Source: Deuterostichococcus epilithicus (taxonomy: Eukaryota > Chlorophyta > Trebouxiophyceae > Prasiolales > Stichococcaceae). Taken from it: a DNA stretch of 64,000 bases. The DNA lies in assembly GCA_033439295.1 (NCBI GenBank), contig JAVTLE010000014.1:3906001-3970000 (forward strand). Direction: 5' to 3'. Within the stretch, counting starts at the first letter, position 1, and each line of letters starts with the position of its first letter. The notes below the pieces were generated by a model. The model did not search any database. It saw only the letters and a program-made list of their open reading frames with translations, and was not told where the DNA came from. A program made the translations under genes and the position numbers. Shown piece by piece: positions 35,746 to 46,435 of this stretch.

Positions 35746-37032
35746 GAAGCGCCCGCTACGTGCAAGATGGCTACACCAAGCGCCGTCCTGCAACCTCCGC
35801 CCTTAGGCGATGCAAGTTTGCTTCGCAGAGTGCGGCTGTCGCCCATTCACCACTATTGCGCCGCTGCAGTGCCCCTCGGCTTTAGACAGGGCCAAATTTC
35901 GGAGGAGGTGTTTATCGAATGACATTCGCTTCTGTGCTCGCGCAGACAGCAGACTGAGCACCAGGTCGTAGTGCAGGTGCTGCGGAGCGCTGCAGAAGGA
36001 AAAACGACCAAGCCCCTGGTGTCTGGTAGAGTGTCAGTCAAATTACTGGATCAATCAGGCGCTGAAACGTCTAAACGAAGTTGCTGTTCACGGAGGCGCC
36101 GCTAGACTGGACCTGCTGACGAATTGATGTCCAATCCTCAGCGAAGATGGGCTGGAGCAAATGACGCGGAACCTTGCTGCTTGGTCAGAAAGTTTAGGAA
36201 AGCATCGTGAGCTCCTTTTGGCATCACGGTCTGTACCGAGGAGTGGCAATGGTGGCGTATTGCTGACACTTGCCAAGGTAGTCAGGAATCTGCTCGGCGG
36301 GTCTGACCTGCTCGACAGTCGCCACCCCTCCGGAACTCCTGTCTCAGCAGACGTAGACAATGTCCAACGACGGAGAGTGCCTCCAACGAAGCAAGCGGGT
36401 ACCATGCACTCAAAGTGAGGTTAATGGTAAGCGATAGTGACACATATGCAGCAAAAGCAGCTCAGCCATGTGGGGTCGAGCCGAAAAAAGGTACTGCGTG
36501 GAAGGGTTGCGGCACACAAGCGAGCAGCATCGTTAGGGGTCACGTCGAGCTGGAAGATGAAGGCGGTATGCTATTCACCTAACGGGCCCCATGAGAACTA
36601 AGGTTCAAGTGGCTGTCAGAGCATCCCGAACAGCGAGGTTGCGGGTGCGGACGTAAGCCATCAGCAGGCAGCGGCTGACCAGGGCGGAAGGCTGCAGTAT
36701 GCAGCAGGTAGTGCGGCAGAATGTACCTGTATCACATCATGCAACCACGGTCAGGTGCCCGCTATTCAGCAGACGTAGACGAGAGTCTGCTCAGAAACGC
36801 TTCCTTGCGACAGGCGGTAAAGCGGCTGATGGCATTGCTACTTATATACCTACGAGTATTCCAAGGCATCTGTGGTGATTGGCATTGCGCCACTCAGACG
36901 ACACCAAGGCATTACACTGTCGGCCACAACAGACATAAGATCACCGTCGACCGCACATTTCGTTGACGCATATCTTTAAAACCACATTAGCGCATTCGAT
37001 GGGAGCGCACAGTAGATGTGTGACCATTATTG
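35746..37032. other. Intergenic region, no gene seen
   Basis: About 1.3 kb, lower in GC than the flanking genes. Short open frames on both strands have no recognisable content. A 13-base string (cagcagacgtaga) occurs near 36345 and again near 36771. It should contain the RPB3 3' UTR and the promoter of the gene to the left. Confidence 0.4.
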
Positions 37033-38806
37033 TCAGCCGACTTGCATCGGGTCTTCGCCATCCTCCTTGCTGACTTGCAGCGATGCATGGATCGTGTTGA
37101 GCTTCTGCTGGAGCACCTCCAGAGCTGTTGACACAATCTCTGCTGGCGGAAGCACCCCTGTAGACTCTACTTTGAAGATGAACACATCCTGCGGGAGACC
37201 AAAGACATGCGTATCAGCATGATCTTCGCTCTTGGCGAAGAGGCGATGGGCTCTCTCCATGCCACGTCGTTACCAGGATTCCATGCTCAGAATCAGCCAG
37301 CAAGCATTAATGCAGGGCCACGCCATTGGCAAGGACAGCATCACCGAGACGGACAACCAGGAAAGGTCACCTGCAGGGGGCGGATGTCCACGAGGCCGGG
37401 CTTGCCGAGCTCGGCTGCCTTTTCAAGGCACTCGCCATCGTAGGCGTATGCCTCTGGCGAAACGATCTCGACCTGAAAGTAGAACGGCAAGGGTTGGCAT
37501 TGTCATCACGACAACCCTGCAAGCGGCGCGGCCTCACCATGCCGGACGGGAGGGTGCCATCCAATTCGAGGTGTAAAGACACAGCGCAGGGTAGCAGCAC
37601 AGCAGCAGCGCTGTGAGAATGCTGTGCAGTGCTGCCTGTGCGATCGACCTCGTTGCTGAGGTCGTGATGTGCACCTCAACAGCAGTGCCACAGGGCACAG
37701 CTGTCGGACACATGACCACAGGCGGGGAGCTGCTGGGGGAGGAGTGTGCCGACCTGCTGCGTGGCCTTGTTGAGGCGGAACACCTCAGAGCCGGGCGTGG
37801 CGTTGACCCACTCCTCCCGCTGCGCGTCCGACAGCGTGGACAGCAGCGCGTGGTTGAGCTTGATCTCCGGCATGTACTGGAAGCTGACAGTGGCCACAGG
37901 GATCCACTTGGCGTGGTCCTTGCCGATGCCCTTGCGCGCGATGGCCCGCAATCGCAGCTCCTGCGCGGCAGGGCAGGCAGGAGCGTGTCAGCCCTCTGAA
38001 CCTGCAGCTGGGCTGACGATCTCCTTGCAGCACAATGTCAACTTAGGGCGGCGGCCGGGCGTGCCTGCCCACGAAGCGGCGCGGCGTGTAAGCCGCCGCC
38101 ACAGGCAGTCAAACCCTGATGCGACTGCCGTCCTTCGAAAGGCCCGACCTGATTCTTCCGCATCTTCACGATCAGGATGCCCTTCTGGTCCGCCTCCACG
38201 CCGCCCGCATTGAAGCCCACCGGCGTGATGTCCGTGAAGCGCGGGTCCAGCACGAAGTCGTTCGACGTCACCTGGAGGTCGGTTCGACACCTCTGACTCT
38301 TTCTGACAGAGATCAGGTCCACAGCACCGCAATCAGGCCACATGCACCTGCAGAGCAGCCGCTCGCAGAGGCACATCATGCACGCCTGCAAGCTGACATG
38401 CGCCCCTCCGGCTCCATGCTGCAAGTCAGGCTGGGCAGGATCCACCACACACTCGAGAACCGGAACGCACATCGAGCGTCTCGTCCGAGGTGCACTTTAC
38501 GTCCAGGTTGAACTCGATGTCTGTGAAGTCGTCATCGCCCTCAGACTCAAAAGGAGACTTCATCTCCTTGACGCGGTGTGACAGGATGGGGATGAGGCCC
38601 AGTCGGTGCGCAATGAACTCGTCGTTGAGCACTGTGCTGTTCTCCTCAATTTCCACCAGGTCCACCGCGATGGTCGGCACATGTGATAGGATAACCCGCC
38701 GCAGTGCATTGGCGACGCTGACGTCCGTGTCGCTGAGCACGAATTCGCAGAAGTCCTCCGTCAGCGTGCGGAGCTCTACCTTGGGCTGCCGCCGCAGCGC
38801 GGCCAT
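37033..38806 (-). CDS. RPB3: RNA polymerase II subunit RPB3
   Basis: Alpha-like assembly subunit of RNA polymerase II that pairs with RPB11. Five exons in clean phase: 38806-38471, 38271-38149, 37960-37754, 37472-37371, 37188-37033, encoding 306 residues, close to the 318 of plant NRPB3. Hallmarks: VANALRRVILSHVPTIAVDL (alpha motif), STVLNDEFIAHRLGLIPI, LRLRAIARKGIGKDHAKW and VEIVSPEAYAYDGE. In the domain 2 loop the usual zinc-binding Cys cluster is absent: after the IPILSHR segment comes an acidic stretch (about 38570-38515, FESEGDDDFTD) directly before IEFNLDVKC. The gene shares a 445-base upstream region with the CS-ankyrin-TPR gene on the other strand. Confidence 0.93.
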
Positions 38807-39251
38807 GCTGGCCGGCCACGGCGCCAGCTGCGCTGTGTGCTAGGCTGCACTGAGGCGGCGTGCGCCGATTCGAACTAGGTCACAGCATGGCCTGCCGCCA
38901 ACAAGTGTCGCCCCTCACCAGTGCAATCAGCAGAATCAGTCTGCTGCTTGTTGATGGGCAATTCGTCGCTCCTGTCCTTGGCAAAGCAAGCAATCAACCG
39001 TTATGGTCCCGCTTTACTCAGCCGATGGCACGGCAGCTGTAGATCAGCGAGCAGGGACGCACATTGCAGGTCAGAGGAGGCCAAATAGTGCTTAGAACCC
39101 TCACTGCGGATGCATTTTGTTCTTTGCATGCCAGGGGGAACTCGCTGGCGAGGGCCGCCACCAAGGTGTACACAAACGGCAAGTGCAGTGCCTCAACCAT
39201 CCTCGCATCAACCCTGTTGCTAGTCCCAAGCCAGTTGTGGATCATTTGGCG
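38807..39251. promoter_or_regulatory. Bidirectional promoter region, RPB3 and CS-ankyrin-TPR gene
   Basis: 445 bases between two start codons on opposite strands. It must contain both 5' UTRs and promoters. I see no TATA-like element I would trust. Confidence 0.5.
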
Positions 39252-42200
39252 ATGTCGAACCCGGCGACGCCGTCTGGACAGGCTCACGTCGTGGACAGGG
39301 GAGGGACGGTCGATGTCCATGTGCGTTTGCCACCCGACACCTCGGACACGGATGTGACCGTCTCGGGAGGCGCAGACGCGCTGCAGGTGCAGGTTAAGGG
39401 AGCGCCGGAGCCACTGCTGTCGGTGCTTCAGCTGTATAGCACAGTGGACCCGGCACTCACCAGCTGGCGCATTGACGACGGCGGCCAGCTATTCGTCTCG
39501 CTGCACAAGCTCGACGCCTCGCTGCGCTGGCCCGGACTGGACGCAGTTCGCGAAGATCCAAAGTCGCAGCAGGTGCGCACGCCGGCACTGGCCATGTGGC
39601 ACCATGCATCCGGCATAAGGCATGCAGCGCAGATGCTCGCCCTGGAGATGGCACATCGTGGAGTCGCCGCGTTCGTGCAATAGTGGTCTCATGCGCTCAA
39701 GCAGATCTGGAGCAAAGAATGCAACGAACGGCTGCAGCCCAGACTGTGCTTGGTCGCAGGAGGCGGAGGCGCCTGAGGGCGCGGGCGCTGCGTTACAGGA
39801 GCGCGGGCGGGTTCGCGACCTCCTGCAGGCCGCCCAGGACGGTGACCTGGATGCCTTCAAGGTATCGGCAGCCTGGGAGTAGTTCAAGCTGCTGCAAACC
39901 CTAGACCCAACCATGGCTGCTGTGCATGGAACGGCACCACGTCCATCTGCCTCATGGCTCGAGCCGCAGCAGAGGTCGCCAAAACCATCGGTTGTCTGTG
40001 CCGCTCGTGCGCAGGCGGCGGCCCGGCACTACAGTGGCAGCGACGTGGGCAGGGTGCGGGACGGCAATGGCCGCACTGTCCTGCATTTTGCAGCGCAAGT
40101 GGCCAAGCTGGCCATGTGCAGCCACCTGCTGGACGAGGGGCTGAGTTACGTCAACGCCCAGGACGATCATGGTGCGGAGCACCACTTGCCGCCCTGCTCC
40201 AGCACCTGCGACTTGTGCAAGCATTTTGCGCGCTCGTCACGCTGCCGCGCAGCAGGCGTTTTGCAGCGGGGCTAGCAACAGCAAGCATGCCTGAGCCCAT
40301 GCACACGAGTCAGCTGCCAACAAGAGTGCTCAGGTGGGGCGGCCAACTTCGAGTCTCTGGATCTCCGAGAGCCTGAGCCATGCGTCTGCTGGACAGGTGA
40401 GACCGCGCTATCGCTGGCGGCGGGCGGCGGGTTGCTAGACACGGTCGAGCTGCTGCTTGCGTCCGGAGCGGACCCCAACCTACGCAAGGAGGGCTGCGCC
40501 GCGCCCATCCACCGAGGAGCCTCTTCCGGTGCGCACACGACGCGCCCTGCACTATTTAGGGTTTAGGGTCTATGCAGGGTTCATGTGGTGCAAAGGTCCA
40601 AACGAAGTGCTGGTTCGTCGCAGCAAAGCGTCAATGCAAATGCACTGCTCATGCGCCTTGCTGCTGCTGACTGCTGGCATGCTGCAGCTTTTGCCGTCGC
40701 CATGCTGGCGGCAGGTGTGAGCACGCGCCTTGCAGATTTCATTCTCGTGCAGCCATGTGTCGAGTCGAAGGCCAGGCAACAGGGGTCCTGACCTGCAGAC
40801 TCCAGTGCAGGCAGCGTGGCGGTGGTCCAGGCCCTCGTACGCGCCGGTGCGGATGTGGAAGCCTCCAGCGACGCTGGCACCGCACTGGTGTGGGCCGCCG
40901 GCAGCGGCGCAGCGCCGGTCGTGCAGGCGCTGTTACATGCTGGAGCGTCCCCGACAGCCACCGCAGAAGGCAACGTCAGCGGCGTGTTCATGGCGGCAGC
41001 CTCGGGTGAGCCTCCGGAGGCGCCTGAAGTGCGCCGCGACTGCAGGATGTGGTCGTTCGTTGGTGATACAAGCCGTGTGTATGGTGCCGGGAGGTAGGGA
41101 GGAGGGGGAGACAGCTGCAGACTGTGCACTGCGCCGCAGCTCTGCGGCAGCCACATGCCCATGCGTGCTCCGGGAATGTACCAGCCGATCCGCATCTAGG
41201 TGACGCTGTGACCCGGCGCCTTTGTTCATCATACGGAAGCAGATGTATCTCCATGACAAGAGCCTTGTGTGCCCTGTGGTGTTGCCATTTCCGAGGCGAT
41301 TTCATTGGGGACATGTACAATGCCGTGCAGGGTCGGAGGACGTCGTCGAGCTGCTGCTAGCGGCAAAGGCGGACCCGAACACAGCAGCCACCGGCGGCGC
41401 CACTGCGCTGCACGCGGCGGCCGCCAGCGGCAGCCTCTCCATCGTGCTGACGCTGCTGCAGGTGTGCAGCTGCGCATTGCCGTAGCTTTGCACCTGTCCC
41501 AGGAGCCGAGCATGGTCAACATCCTGTCTCACGTTCGAGCTATTGCTGACAGACAGGAAATCGGCTGCAACTTAGCAGACGTCTTTGCTGTGCTGCAGAC
41601 CATCAGTGTCTGGCATTCTCAAGTATGTCGCTGGGTTTGCCACATCCAGGCTCTCAGGGCCAGCTGCTAATCATGCACAGGCGGGCACAGACACCCCCTG
41701 AACCCTGAAACCTAAAAACTACCCATGCACAGGCGGGCGCGGACACCAGTGCCACAGACGAGTATGGCGCGCGGCCCATTGAGGCGGCGGCGGAGGCTGG
41801 AGCCCGCGAGGTCGTGGAGACGCTCCTGCCGCTGACAAGCCCCCCGGACGGTGAACTTCCGTGCACATCCGCCGCAAGGCGCTGTTCATCGAACGCAGAA
41901 TAATTTCTTTGCCCTGTACTCTGCTAGAGGGTCAGTCTGTGGACCGACCGCGTCCTTTAAAACCACTTTGTGGCCAGGCAACCTGATGTTGCTCGTGCGG
42001 GTCCAGCATGCAGCTTGCTGCTGCAGCTACGCTGTGATGCGACCTTCCAGCCTTGGCTCACTGAATCGCAGTCGCGAGCGCCCTCGGACTGTCACCATGG
42101 ACCTGCTGCTGATCCCCGATGCAGGTCACAGCGGCGAGTGGAGTGCCGTCGCCCTGATGGACGCCTTTGCGCTGTCTGCCGATGCGCCCACTGGGGCCAG

Positions 42201-43510
42201 CCCTGCAGCCAGCCAGGTAGGCATGGATCTGACCGTTGTGCTTCAGCGATGCATGCCAGCGGCTTTCTGCAGGAGCTCGTCGCACTGATTTGCCATCGGC
42301 TTCGCGCATTGGACAGGACGCTGCCGCTGCAGCGCCCGGCAAGACCCAACGTCGAGCCCTGCTCGTGCATGTCCGTGTCCTGAACCATGTGCACTTCACT
42401 ACCAACATCAACATGCTGCAGCTGCTGCGGTGCCTAGACAAGGCACAAGACTCGGTAGAGGAGTCGAACCTCTGACGCAACAGGATGCCCCGCATTCCCG
42501 CAGGAGGTCCTCGTGCCACGGCCGGAGCGGGAAGACCCTGCGGCGGCGGCGGAGCACAAGATGCAAGGCGACGTCGCCTTCCGAGCGGGCCTCTTCGAGG
42601 TGTACTGCTTGCCCCTGTCCTTCCCTGCGTGCAAGGCCGGTAGAGAAAGCTGCCTCCAGGGCTTGCCCGCCCCTCCTGCATGACCGACATCCGAGAGAGC
42701 GGTTTGAAATAGGATGTCCAGCTCCCCGGGGCTGGTGGCAAGGGTGCTGCCCCTGCCAGCCAGCTGGCTCGCAATGCACTTTCACTCGAGCTGATGCATC
42801 CGCACGAAGACCAGTCCAACCGTGCCACAGGCGGCGGTGCGGGAGTACACCGCCTCGCTGGGGGCCGCCACCAACGACGCGCGCGTGTGGGCCAACCGCT
42901 CGGCGGCGCGCCTGGCGGCGCACGACGCCGCGGCTGCACTGGAGGACGCCCGCGTCGCCCGTGCCGTCGACCCATCCTACGCCAAGGTAAGAAACTCGCA
43001 GTGGGCCATCTCGTTGTCGGCCGTGTGGTGGGGGGACCAGCGCTGGCACCCCTTGGCGCTGGGACCCTGCAAGGCGGCCCTGAAAGGCATTGCGTGGCTG
43101 GCCCGGCCTTGCTGTTGTCGGACGGCAATGACGGACCGGTCGGCTGTGTCGTTGGCGCCCTGTCTGCTGGTTCCTTGCTGTGCTGGCGACCAGCCCCTGC
43201 AGCGATGGCGGCAAACCTGCCTCCTGTGAGCCCATCAACAGACGGGCGGGGACATGCGCAAGCCGTGACGCTTTAGCCCCTAGATAACATACGAGAGAGA
43301 GTCGAGCTGGGCTCAGCAGCCCCTGTTTCTGCGCAGGCATGGTACAGGGAGGGCGCGGCGGCGGCGGCCCTGGAGCGGTGGGAGGTCGCGGCGCAGGCCT
43401 TCTTCGAAGCCTTCCGGCTGGACCCCGGGAACACGGGGCTCAGCGATGCCTTCCAGAACGCCGTCGCTCGCGGGCAGCAGGCGCACGCAGTGACGCAGGC
43501 CCGCGGCTGA
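39252..43510 (+). CDS. CS domain - ankyrin repeat - TPR protein (probable Hsp90/Hsp70 co-chaperone)
   Basis: Eleven exons in consistent phase: 39252-39572, 39760-39861, 40015-40171, 40397-40528, 40811-41005, 41331-41461, 41733-41850, 42125-42216, 42504-42599, 42831-42986, 43337-43510, about 557 residues. The first exon encodes a CS/p23-like fold (VDVHVRLPPDTSDTDV, LQVQVKGA, SWRIDDGGQLFVSLHK, LRWPGL). The next six exons each carry about one ankyrin repeat (GRTVLHFAAQVAKLAM, GETALSLAAGGGLLDTVELL, DVVELLLAAKADPN, GATALHAAAASGSLSIV). The last three encode TPR units (KMQGDVAFRAGLF, VWANRSAARLAAHD, YREGAAAAALERWEVA). Plants have ankyrin-TPR proteins (Arabidopsis TPR10-like, from memory); the CS domain in front is an addition I do not recall. 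CS and TPR both bind Hsp90-type chaperones, so a co-chaperone role is a reasonable inference. Confidence 0.78.
40555..40568 (+). repeat. Two perfect TTTAGGG telomere-type units inside an intron
   Basis: TTTAGGGTTTAGGG lies in the intron after the exon ending at 40528. It is the plant and chlorophyte telomere unit, here at an internal site. Confidence 0.9.
41672..41747 (+). repeat. Duplicated splice acceptor before an ankyrin exon
   Basis: catgcacaggcgggcacaga plus cacc (41672-41695) recurs at 41724-41747 with two mismatches. The second copy is the acceptor and first codons of the exon at 41733. Using the first copy as acceptor would shift the frame (52-base offset). Confidence 0.85.
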
Positions 43511-44308
43511 GCGGCTGTCGTCTGCGCAATCGACCGCGATCGGCCGTGGCTGCAGGGGTGCCCGCCGCGACCGTGACAGATGCCTCACCCAGGAGAGAGT
43601 GGCTCTGACAGACGCGCAGAGCAGCACGTCTTCTTTTGCGGCGCCATCAGTTTCAGGGCGTCAACCATCAGGAAGTTGATGTGGTTTGTAGCAACGCGGG
43701 ACGACAATGCTGTGGTTGTACCGAGTAGGTAGGTAGGGGTCTGCAGGGTGTGGTGTCTGACGAGAGCAGCTGACCTGACATGTTGTTGTTTTCTGAGATA
43801 GGTAGATGTGTGCAGAGCAGCGGTGCAAGCCGCTGATGGAACAGCTGCACATTCGATCCAAGTTATCTGGCATGTGCCGGAGGTGTTTGAGGCGACGCGC
43901 AGCAAGGGTAACGCTGACGATGTGGGAGCGCTGAGTTGGTAGGTGTGACCTGCTCGATGAAACATCTGTAGGTGCAACACGAAGGTCTGGTAGTGCGGCG
44001 TCTGACAGCTGGGCTCACCAGATCACAACATGCAGCAAGTACAGAGATCACGCACCACAGTGCTCAGCTATCACAAGACTGCTCTACTATATTTGGCTAG
44101 CTCGCAGGCGCCTGGCGGTGACATTGACAGCGCTCGAATGCATTCAGTCACGAGTTTATATCTGTATAGGCAGATCCGCTAGCCCAGGCGGTGGAACGCC
44201 CGCCTCCAGTTGAGTGGTGCTCGCCTCCAGTAAATTTCATGCGCCGACCCTGCTTGCTTTCCCCGCGGATGAAGCCTCCACTGGTGCCGTCACCACGACG
44301 CGGTTTGC
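43511..44308. other. Convergent 3' region
   Basis: About 800 bases between the stop of the CS-ankyrin-TPR gene (+) and the stop of the first FAS1 gene (-). AT content rises, as expected for 3' UTRs. Short frames here have no recognisable content. Confidence 0.4.
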
Positions 44309-46010
44309 CTATGCGCCCACGAAGACCCCCGCCACCGCAAGGGGCAGCAGCGACAGCAGCACCGCGCAGGGCGCAGCAATGCTGGCGGAATTAGGTGGCG
44401 GCGGCGGCGGCGGCAGGGCGGCGGGCGCCGGCGCGGCGGCGGACNAAGGGCTGCTGCCCGGCGCGTCAGCGGGCGAGCCGGCAGGCGCCTCGGCGGTTGA
44501 GTTGCCGCCAAGGCTGGCGGCGGCTGCCTGCACAGCTTCTGCGCAGTGGGCAAGCAATTAAGGTGAGGCTGCAGTCATGCATATTGCTGCGTTTCAAAAT
44601 TGGGTTTCATCGGAGCTACCTTTCGGCAGCAGGCCAGACGTTCCTGGACTGTGCTAAATTGATAGGCAACAAACATCATGCATATATCAACAAGGCCCAA
44701 CAGGATCGACGATTGGCAGCAGCGGCCGCTGAAAGCAAGCTGGAGCTGCATATCGTTCAGCCAGCAGACGCACCGAGCGACACGGACGGCACTGCCGAGA
44801 TGTTGGATGCCGGAAGCAGCACCGCGTCCACGACGTGCACATAGGAGGTGCAGACCGGGATGGTCCGCAGCACGTTTGCAGGCATTGTGTTTGCCCGCGC
44901 AGCGACGGTCACCTGGTCAGCACATGAAGCTTGCAATGTCAGAAAGCTGAAATCGTAATGGCTGCCTAGTCCGGTGCGGCATGTCATGATGCCATCGTAC
45001 GAGTCGCAAGGCATTTCGACATTCTCCTGCTGCGCCAGAGCGTGCTGGCGCCGCAGCACCATTGCCAGGACTGGATTGCCGTATCACCCCCTGTCCTGCT
45101 GCCGCAAGCTTTGTGCCAGTCGAGGGCAACTGCAAGACAGATGGGGCAGCAGGACCGAGTTGTCAGCAGAAGGCTGCGCACAACTTACGTTTCCGTCGGC
45201 CTCCTTGGCTGTAATCGGATACGACTGATTAAGCAGCATCCCCAGGGCGGATTGAAAGGTGCCTCCCGCCATCAGCTGCGCAGTCGTTGTCGCATTGAGC
45301 AGGACATGCTGCAGCAGCACGCTGGTCAGCTTCGTGGTGAGCGTTGACACCGACCCCAGCGTCAGTCCTGCAGGGCACAGTGTCATTGACAGTCGGGATT
45401 GCAAGCTGCATGCGGCACAGGGTGGCGGCACAGGGAAAGCGCAGCTTCGTGCATTTGGCACATGGCGGCCTGAAAGACGTGGCAGGTCAGCATTCGATGT
45501 CGGATGTGCTCGACGCAGCTGTCATGCACCTTGGCTTTGAAACAGCGCCAGGAAGGCATCATCTGTCGGCGCAAACACAGTGATGTTGGACTCTGGCGAC
45601 GGAATTATGCCGGCAGTCTGCGACGGCGACAGCGAGCTGACGGCAGTCGTGAGCAGTCCCAGGCTGGGGTCCTTCGATGCTGCCGAAAAGAATGACTCGC
45701 TGCACTGCACGTCGGACAGAAGATCATCAGCACACGCAACAGCGTCCAAAGGGTGCTATTGTGAGCCGAGAGGCGTTGCTGTGACTTGAAGCTGTCAACC
45801 AGGTGACAATGGTCAATGGCAGAGCTTGGCAGACTTTTGGCCGCCACACGAGCAGCTGTCAGTGTCGTCGTCAAGCACTTATGTCTTCGTGCACCACCTC
45901 TGCGCTTGGTGGAATACCAGTCATGGACCCGTCACCTGCTGTGCTGCAGCGTGGGACGTGCATGCGGCAATTGCGAGCGCTGCAAGTACGCCAAAGCGCC
46001 CGTTGATCAT
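44309..46010 (-). CDS. Fasciclin-like (FAS1) cell-surface protein with predicted GPI anchor
   Basis: Five phase-consistent exons: 46010-45936, 45755-45530, 45367-45189, 44912-44774, 44538-44309, giving 282 residues. A signal peptide (MINGRFGVLAALAIAACTSH, cleavage after AAA) opens the protein. A single FAS1 domain follows: NITVFAPTDDAFLALF is the H1 motif, LTSVLLQHVLLNATTT the central helix, TFQSALGMLLNQSYPI the next segment and SYVHVVDAVLLPASN the H2 end. The tail is Pro/Ala-rich with nine consecutive Pro (one unresolved base at 44445) and ends in a hydrophobic stretch (CAVLLSLLPLAVAGVFVGA) that fits a GPI-attachment signal. Role: adhesion or matrix protein on the outer plasma membrane or wall, by analogy with plant fasciclin-like arabinogalactan proteins. 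A second FAS1 gene lies directly upstream. Confidence 0.85.
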
Positions 46011-46435
46011 GCCTTCCCTGGCTGTTGGGCCACAGCAACCCGGCTGACAAAGCTCACGGCCTGACAAGAACCACGGCGCCGAACTTGAATCGGATTCTGT
46101 GGTATGAGTATGCTGCATCTCAACCACAGTGGGAAAAGTACGTTGGAGGCAATGTACGGCTGTACGGCAGAGCTGTATGCGCATTTGTCTACTTCCACGT
46201 TTCCTTCGAACAACTTCCATTGCTTTAAAGGAAGCCAGAAGTTTGAAACCAAGATCACACCGAGATCACAAGGCTCAACAAACCAGATAGCAGACACAGC
46301 AGTGCACGGTGAGGACGGCAATAACTGAGTGGATTGCGGTGAACTGATTTACGACAACTGACATGCTTCTTTTCACTTCAACTGCAGTCATACTGAGGCG
46401 GCGGCGGGAAGACAGTCGCTCGATGCCGTGACGCC
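46011..46435. promoter_or_regulatory. Promoter region of the first FAS1 gene and 3' UTR of the second
   Basis: 425 bases between two tandem minus-strand FAS1 genes. No coding content seen. Confidence 0.45.

Noticed and set aside
42440-42490. Possible tRNA on the minus strand: a perfect T-arm (AGAGG, loop TTCGACT, CCTCT)
   Set aside because: No matching acceptor 5' strand, D-arm or anticodon arm could be found in the preceding 70 bases; it lies within an intron of the CS-ankyrin-TPR gene.
42058-43340. 356- and 310-codon open frames on the minus strand
   Set aside because: Antisense to the TPR exons of the CS-ankyrin-TPR gene, which have clear repeats and consistent splice phases.
2595-44445. 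Single unresolved bases at 2595, 29027, 34098 and 44445 as possible biological signals
   Set aside because: All four lie in very GC-rich low-complexity coding sequence and are most simply sequencing ambiguities.
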